Assembly (NCBI RefSeq): GCF_000219535.2
Contig: NZ_CP007806.1
Location: forward strand, 2,204,501-2,268,500
Origin: Brevibacillus laterosporus LMG 15441
GTDB taxonomy: Bacteria > Bacillota > Bacilli > Brevibacillales > Brevibacillaceae
Reading direction: 5' to 3'
DNA length: 64,000 nucleotides
Each line of letters starts with the position of its first letter. Within the stretch, counting starts at the first letter, position 1. Position numbers and translations under genes: made by a program. Under the pieces are notes generated by a model, which was given only the letters and a program-made list of their open reading frames with translations, did not search any database and was not told the origin of the DNA. Of the stretch, positions 59,206 through 64,000 are shown piece by piece.

Positions 59206-60111
59206 ATGGATGGTAGAGAATCGATTCTTTCAGTGGATCATCTAACAATAATTTTGACGGCGATGGTAATGGGGACGTTGGCTAGGATTTTCGTTTTAAA
59301 AGAGGATTATCGACAATACCCTTCATATCCAAATGGCTTTATGATTCATATTTTAATTGGATTCATTGCCTCCACGTTAGGAGCAGTATTTGTGCCAGCG
59401 ATTATGAGTAGTAATTGGATAGCAGTTACATTCCTTTCTTTAGCAATCCAACAGTTTCGAGATGTTAGGAAAATTGAACAGGAAAGTTTAAGAAATCTAG
59501 AAAAAACCGAATTTACCCCAAGAGGAGAAGCCTATATTGATGGTATAGCGAAGACTTTTGAATCTCGTAATTATCTTGCATTAGTTGTCTCTATTTCTAC
59601 GGCTACTGTCATGTATGTTTTTAAATCCCTTATGTTGATCGTAAATGTAGGAATAGGAGTCATCACGGGACTGGTTATTCTACTCTTCATAAAACGATTT
59701 TCAAAAGGGAAACAAGTTGGAGATATCGCAATCGTTAAAAAAGGAAAAATTGAAATAAGGGAATCAGGATTATTCGTCGAGGGTGTTTTTGTAAGCACCA
59801 TAATTGGAACAGCCAATGTGCAAAATGTAATTCTAGAAGAGGCTTTTGCAGTGACAATTGAGCCAAATGAAGAGTATTTACGCATTATTTTAGACAATTA
59901 TGGGCAAAGAAAAGCTATTCTCTTTGAGGCCACACGTTCTATCGGTGTCAAACGATATCATTATACTTGTATGGATTTTAAAAGTGGTAAAACAATCATT
60001 GTGATCGTCCCACTGATCCGAAACATAGATAAGCTTTTACATGCAGTTAAAAATACACCTTTGCTTGAGTCGGTTAAGAAAAATCCATCATTAATGGATT
60101 CCAGCGTGTAG
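59206..60111 (+). CDS. YIEGIA-family membrane protein
   Basis: 301 residues after CTAGGAGG. EAYIDGIAKTFESRNYLALVVS contains the name-giving YIEGIA motif (YIDGIA here). Three or more membrane segments lie at about 9-25, 45-80 and 128-165, and a soluble domain follows. The family is confined to spore-formers and linked to sporulation (from memory; the mechanism is not established). A small partner gene often lies next to it, but none is obvious here. A terminator whose 5' arm covers the stop codon follows. Confidence 0.75.
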   Translation: MDGRESILSVDHLTIILTAMVMGTLARIFVLKEDYRQYPSYPNGFMIHILIGFIASTLGAVFVPAIMSSNWIAVTFLSLAIQQFRDVRKIEQESLRNLEKTEFTPRGEAYIDGIAKTFESRNYLALVVSISTATVMYVFKSLMLIVNVGIGVITGLVILLFIKRFSKGKQVGDIAIVKKGKIEIRESGLFVEGVFVSTIIGTANVQNVILEEAFAVTIEPNEEYLRIILDNYGQRKAILFEATRSIGVKRYHYTCMDFKSGKTIIVIVPLIRNIDKLLHAVKNTPLLESVKKNPSLMDSSV

Positions 60112-60151
60112 ACCAAATAACCGAAAGGTATGGAGGTCTGCACGCCTTTTT
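60101..60151 (+). terminator. Intrinsic terminator overlapping YIEGIA stop codon
   Basis: GCGTGTAGACC (which includes the TAG stop) pairs with GGTCTGCACGC (one G-U), followed by CTTTTTG. Confidence 0.8.
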
Positions 60152-60695
60152 GTTGAATGATTTGAATATAGTGGAAAGGAGTGACTTCTTGCTAAACAGA
60201 CAAGTTTCACGCGTCCTTGAATTAGGAACGTGGCATGTTTTTTACAGTGTCATTTGATTCAGCTAAATCATCTGACGTACTAAAACGGAAACCGTCATAT
60301 CAGGCCTATAAATTGAGCAATATAAGCATTATGTAAGTGTCCGAATCCCTTGGACGTTTGTTGCTGATTACAGCTATTAGCGTTTTTTAAGAGTATAACG
60401 CCCACTTGCCGTACTTTATACAACAAACACACGTTTTATCGCTCTACATAGGAGGGGGAAGGGGAGAGTAAATTTACACTTGAGTCAGAGTGTTTTGCTA
60501 TCATCGAGATAGGGGCCCAAAAAGTACATGCCCATGAAGCGATTTTGAGGAGTGAGCAACATTGTCAATTCAGCTACGTGGAACAAGCTGATTTACAGAT
60601 TTTGTTATTGCTTTGGCTTGGATCAGGCTGGTATGGGACAGTGCCCCCTTACTCTTACATAATTTAGAGAACAGTATACCTAAGGAGTGGCAGAA
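60112..60695. other. Gene-poor region between YIEGIA and glycosyltransferase genes
   Basis: No supported gene. A 22-codon frame starting at TTG 60190 follows GGAAAGGAGTG and ends at 60258. A longer open frame without a start (about 60450-60666, containing HEAILRSEQH) looks like a decayed coding remnant. Neither is firm. Confidence 0.35.
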
Positions 60696-61898
60696 ATGGC
60701 GCGTGTTTTATTTATTAATGGTGGATCAGAGGGACATATCAATCCAACTATTGGAGTTGTGCAAGAGCTTATTTCGCGTGGAGAAGAGGTAGTTTACTTT
60801 TCTATAGAAGCTTTTCGGGAGCGTATTGAGAAGACGGGCGCTACTGTACGAACATTTGACGATCAAAAATTTATAAAAGCTTTTATCTCAGGTGGAAGAG
60901 ATTATTTACTCGAAAGAATCAACGGTCTTTTACTTACGGCAGATGTCGTCATACCTAGCGTTCTTGAACAAATCAAAGGCGAGCATTTTGATTACATTAT
61001 CCACGATTCCATGTTTGGTTGTGGACGGTTACTGGCCCAGATCCTTAAGCTTCCCGCAATCAATTCTTGTACTTCTTTTGCGCAGACAAAAGCATCATTC
61101 GATAAAATGTTGGCACAGGTTTCTAAAAAAATTCCTACAGAAATAAGTAAACGAATTCAAGATGAATTTCAAAGCCTGACGAACATGGTGAAGGAAAAAT
61201 ATGATGTGGAGATCCATTCTCCTTATGAAGTTTTTTGTAATCCTGCACCACTTACAATTGTGTATATAACTAGGGAGTTTCAACCTTTTGGAGAAGCATT
61301 TGACCAAACTTATAAATTTGTAGGTCCATCCATCTCTTCACGATTAACGCAGGAAAACTTCGACCTTACTGTAATCAAGGGGAAAAACCCCATTTACATT
61401 TCACTGGGTACTGTCTTAAACCAAGCAATTGATTTCTATAAGCTATGTTTTGAGGCATTTAGGAACACTGATCATACGATTGTCATGTCTATTGGGAATA
61501 AAGTCCAAATTTCTGATTTAGGGGAAATTCCTAAAAACTTCATCGTAAAAAATTATGTTCCACAAACTGATGTACTGCAATACACTAAATTATTTATTAC
61601 ACATGGTGGAATGAACAGTACCAATGAAGGTCTCTATTTCGGTGTTCCGCTCATTGTAATCCCACAAAGCGCGGACCAGCCGATAATCGCGGAGCAAGTC
61701 GCCAATATTGGAGCAGGCATTACATTACAAATGCAAAGCTTGACGGCAAATCAACTACGTGAAGCCGTAGATCATGTGTTAAGCCTCTCATCTTTCAAGA
61801 AAGCTGCTACAAATATTAGGGAATCCTTTCGGAAATCAGGTGGATATCATCAAGCTGTTGATGAGATTTTCGAATTTAAAAGTCAATATCATATCTAA
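60696..61898 (+). CDS. Macrolide-type glycosyltransferase (MGT/UGT family, GT-B fold)
   Basis: 400 residues from ATG 60696, eight bases after AAGGAG; a GTG at 60687 lies inside that site. The N-terminal domain begins RVLFINGGSEGHINPTIGVVQELISRGEEV, typical of UGT-like glycosyltransferases. The C-terminal donor-binding motif is FITHGGMNSTNEGLYFGVPLIVIPQSADQPIIAEQV. These enzymes glycosylate macrolides, flavonoids or other small molecules and can inactivate antibiotics. It resembles Bacillus YjiC/MGT proteins. No biosynthetic genes are adjacent. A detoxification role is plausible. Confidence 0.8.
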   Translation: MARVLFINGGSEGHINPTIGVVQELISRGEEVVYFSIEAFRERIEKTGATVRTFDDQKFIKAFISGGRDYLLERINGLLLTADVVIPSVLEQIKGEHFDYIIHDSMFGCGRLLAQILKLPAINSCTSFAQTKASFDKMLAQVSKKIPTEISKRIQDEFQSLTNMVKEKYDVEIHSPYEVFCNPAPLTIVYITREFQPFGEAFDQTYKFVGPSISSRLTQENFDLTVIKGKNPIYISLGTVLNQAIDFYKLCFEAFRNTDHTIVMSIGNKVQISDLGEIPKNFIVKNYVPQTDVLQYTKLFITHGGMNSTNEGLYFGVPLIVIPQSADQPIIAEQVANIGAGITLQMQSLTANQLREAVDHVLSLSSFKKAATNIRESFRKSGGYHQAVDEIFEFKSQYHI

Positions 61899-62297
61899 AT
61901 ATTTTTTCGCTACTATATTGTTGAGTTTTTCCCAGTGGTTACTGCAACTTCTTTTGTAATGAAGGAATGGAATAGGATCTATTATAAAAGAAAGATTGTA
62001 TACTTAAATACTTAAAGTAACACGGGATTAAGAGAACAACTAAAAGTAGCTTACGCAGATGTTTATAAAGAGTTATAGGAGCAATAGGGGAACGGGTTCA
62101 CATTTCTTCTTCAACTAATGAAGCAGGGGAGTTGAAGAAGAATGTTTAACTTTTAGGTTACCAATTAGGTGGTTTAATGGAATAATTCAATTCACCTGAC
62201 CAACTTTGACCTGGTTCAAAACCATAATGTGATTCTCATCTACCCTGCATTAACCTATGCTCCATTTCTTTTGCTGTATGAGGAGGAATAGAGGATC
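61899..62297. other. Convergent intergenic region with a large inverted repeat
   Basis: No gene. A perfect 13-bp inverted repeat (TTCTTCTTCAACT at 62106-62118 and its complement at 62132-62144) lies between convergent genes. It has no T run on either side, so it may be a transcription barrier or the remnant of a mobile element end. No other structure is seen. Confidence 0.45.
62106..62144. repeat. Perfect 13-bp inverted repeat
   Basis: Arms at 62106-62118 and 62132-62144 with a 13-base loop, between convergently transcribed genes. It could work as a bidirectional terminator hairpin, though it lacks T runs. Confidence 0.7.
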
Positions 62298-62921
62298 TTA
62301 GTATACCTTTTTCATGGTAATTTTTCTGTACATATCCCTAAATAAGATCGGGATATCTCCTTGCACTATGATCTGCTCCTTGTACGGCTTAACAATTACT
62401 TCAAAGTTACGTCCAATATCAGTGCCAAGTAAAGAGATAACTGGACGGAGCAGTCTTTTCTTTAAAGAAAGCTTTTTATTTGTAGGTTCAAATTTATCAA
62501 AAATGATGATCGTACCACGCTCTTTGGTTACCCGTATCATCTCCTTCATACATTGATTTGCATCAGGCACTACAGAAAGAATAAGATTAGCTACAACCAT
62601 ATCAAATGATTGGTCAGAGAATGCTAAGTGCTGGGCATCCATTTCTAGAAATTGAATATTCATTTTTTTGTTTGTTTTTTCTTTGGCTTTAGAAAGCATT
62701 GAGGGAGATATATCTATGGCAGTTATTTGAATGTCCTGTTCAGTAAAAAAGCATAAGTCAGCACCTGTACCGATACCAACAAATAGGACATGCTGCTTCT
62801 TTGGTAAGACAAGGTCTTCAAACACCTTTTTTCTTGCGTTCAGAAAGATACCGGAGTTAAAAAAGGCATCATAGAAAGGTGCTGCTACTTTATAAATGAT
62901 TTTGTTCCATATGTTGTTCAT
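62298..62921 (-). CDS. Class I SAM-dependent methyltransferase
   Basis: 207 residues. Motif I is VLFVGIGTGADLCFF (about 45-59), motif II around ITAIDISPSMLSKAK, and the later VVANLILSVVPDANQCMKEM is the post-I block of UbiE/phospholipid N-methyltransferase-type enzymes. The basic C-terminus could bind membranes. The start has GAGGTG upstream. The substrate is unknown, with quinone, phospholipid or small-molecule methylation possible. It is monocistronic and converges with the glycosyltransferase gene. Confidence 0.7.
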   Translation of the reverse strand: MNNIWNKIIYKVAAPFYDAFFNSGIFLNARKKVFEDLVLPKKQHVLFVGIGTGADLCFFTEQDIQITAIDISPSMLSKAKEKTNKKMNIQFLEMDAQHLAFSDQSFDMVVANLILSVVPDANQCMKEMIRVTKERGTIIIFDKFEPTNKKLSLKKRLLRPVISLLGTDIGRNFEVIVKPYKEQIIVQGDIPILFRDMYRKITMKKVY

Positions 62922-63144
62922 TCCTCACCTCTATATTCAAACGTTTATTTGACTGTTTTCATTATAGAATAAAATTACTATTCAAACAATCATTATATTA
63001 TGAAAGTGAGGTCAAAATGAAGAAGAATAAAACAGAAGACAGATGAGAGCTTTATTGTTTATTTTGGAGAAAAATGAAAGCAAAAGTAATAATAATATCC
63101 CTCCTTAGAAGGGTGGCTAGTGGGCAAGCTACCCAAAATAAATA

Positions 63145-63182
63145 AAACCAAGCCTTCTGTACATAAACAGGAGGCTTGGTTT
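63145..63182 (-). terminator. Terminator (reverse-strand orientation)
   Basis: AAACCAAGCCT pairs with AGGCTTGGTTT around an AT-rich loop, and on the reverse strand a T-rich run (TTTTATTTATTTT) follows. It fits termination of the GntR-type gene. Confidence 0.6.
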
Positions 63183-63291
63183 AGAGATTAATAAAGGAAA
63201 TAACATTTAAATTTTTATCTTGTAGAAATAAAGATTTCTCCTGGATGCCTATTGAGGATGTAGTGAAGGTTGATATCTAACTTTCATGAAG

Positions 63292-63326
63292 AAAGTCGTC
63301 TCCTAACATGTAGGAAACGACTTTTT
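63292..63326. terminator. Bidirectional hairpin after GntR-type gene
   Basis: AAGTCGT and ACGACTT arms with inner CCT/AGG pairing. The forward strand has TTTTT after it; the reverse strand has only a weak T run. Confidence 0.55.
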
Positions 63327-63515
63327 GCAAACCAATTTCAAAAGATATAAATGAATATAGAAAGGAGTTGTTGGCGACTTATTGACTTAATTTCGTTAAC
63401 AAACGATAAGTGAACCATTCTCATCTGACTTGGTAACGTGTCACCATTCCCTGAATCCTAATAAATTTTATACCCGTTACTTATCCTCGATATAAGCTTC
63501 TAGAGAAACCTCACT

Positions 63516-64000
63516 TTATTTAAAAGTAATACGATTTAAAAGCCTCGCCTTTTGATAATGAAACATCGATTGAGACAGCTCAAATATTGTTCCATTTACA
63601 AGGTATACAGTATTTTCAATAAGAAGGGCTGGATCGTGTTCATGTACTTCTAATAATTGTGCACTCTCTTTATCTATCTTTTCACAATGAATCACCTTAT
63701 CTGCAAAACCGATATGGAGCTGTAAGTCCTCAATTAAATAACTATATATGGAGCTCGCTGCTATTTCGTTATTTAAATAGGGAACAACGTCTTTTTTAAA
63801 GTGGCTTATTTCAATTGAAAATGCTTTACCGTCTACAATTCGTAATCGTTTCACAAAATATAGTTTTGTCCCTGCCTGACATTGCATTCGTTCTGCTAAT
63901 GTCTCGTCGGCTTCCATTACATGTAGATCTACTACCTTGGTTTCAATATTTTGGGAAGCAAGATCTTTCGTTAACCCTCGTAGACTTGCTAAATTAATAT
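63516..64000 (-). CDS. GntR/UTRA-family transcriptional regulator (partial)
   Basis: The reading frame is open to the window end, so the N-terminus is outside. The visible C-terminal 160 residues form the UTRA effector-binding domain: ASQNIETKVVDLHVMEADETLAERMQCQAGTKLYFVKRLRIVDGKAFSIEISHF, then SIYSYLIEDLQLHIGFADKVIHC and the final ALLIENTVYLVNGTIFELSQSMFHYQKARL. UTRA domains sense sugars or other small ligands in HutC/FarR-type GntR regulators. An ATG at 63917 is internal, not the true start. The controlled genes would lie beyond the window. Confidence 0.8.
   Translation of the reverse strand, partial: INLASLRGLTKDLASQNIETKVVDLHVMEADETLAERMQCQAGTKLYFVKRLRIVDGKAFSIEISHFKKDVVPYLNNEIAASSIYSYLIEDLQLHIGFADKVIHCEKIDKESAQLLEVHEHDPALLIENTVYLVNGTIFELSQSMFHYQKARLLNRITFK

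Larger units (their letters stand above)
62922..63515. other. Intergenic region with two hairpins
   Basis: No gene in about 590 bases. Hairpins at 63145-63182 and 63292-63326 are probable terminators. A/T-rich sequence between about 62930 and 63000 holds the promoter region of the methyltransferase gene. Confidence 0.5.

Noticed and set aside
60450-60666. Open frame with a HEAILR word, resembling the start of an EAL domain
   Set aside because: It has no start codon or ribosome site and no further EAL motifs, so it is at best a remnant.

Overview
The window looks like chromosomal DNA of a low-GC, spore-forming Gram-positive bacterium of the Paenibacillaceae type, most plausibly Brevibacillus. 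The evidence is strong AGGAGG ribosome sites, a YIEGIA-family sporulation protein, S-layer homology (SLH) domains, Fur boxes and Bacillus-style ECF promoters. I recognise no single gene that fixes the species, so the genus is an inference.

Positions 1-45.6 kb hold a large phage-derived element. At its left edge are inverted repeats, a perfect DnaA box and a reverse-strand gene whose C-terminus resembles DnaA domain I, which together make a candidate replication module. Two small genes follow, and then a tail-assembly module begins with no capsid, portal, terminase or contractile sheath gene in front of it. The module runs: tube protein, tail chaperones G and G-T joined by an A_AAA_AAG -1 frameshift site, a tape measure of about 1490 residues, two tail-tip proteins that each end in an SLH domain, and a 1153-residue hub carrying M23 and 3D peptidoglycan-cleaving domains.

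From 14.8 to 37.3 kb there is a very large set of fibre and appendage genes. It includes three tandem paralogues (886, 473 and 611 aa), a 1381-aa protein with a 48-bp repeat array, concanavalin-like, coiled-coil and GLUG beta-solenoid proteins, and a 1266-aa protein with LamG, eight exact-length 38-aa repeats and a DNRLRE domain. A lysis-like group (coiled-coil membrane protein, small protein, holin-like protein) follows at 37.5-38.4 kb. The region 39-45.6 kb holds an ECF-like sigma factor, a metalloprotease that shares its N-terminal module with a particle-operon protein, seven small genes, a lytic transglycosylase, a second sigma-70-family protein and a thioredoxin-like protein.

The most striking signal is regulatory. 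Two different bipartite promoter motifs recur only in this element. One, GTTAA-N16/17-CTTATATTGA, stands before the structural transcription units and is often fused to the preceding terminator. The other, YGCAWC-N17-CGAC, has an ECF-promoter layout and stands before the metalloprotease, the transglycosylase and the second sigma gene. With two sigma-like genes present, this suggests a self-contained sigma cascade.

From 45.6 kb on the genes look like ordinary host genes. They are an iron-regulated cluster (AraC regulator, siderophore-binding lipoprotein, MFS transporter, with Fur boxes), an acetyltransferase, a secreted protein with a tiny two-helix membrane partner (bacteriocin/immunity-like), several decayed genes, a DUF2935 protein, a complete molybdenum hydroxylase cluster (XdhC and MobA-like maturation proteins divergent from the Mo, FAD and 2Fe-2S subunits), a YIEGIA protein, a macrolide-type glycosyltransferase, a methyltransferase and a GntR/UTRA regulator cut by the window end.
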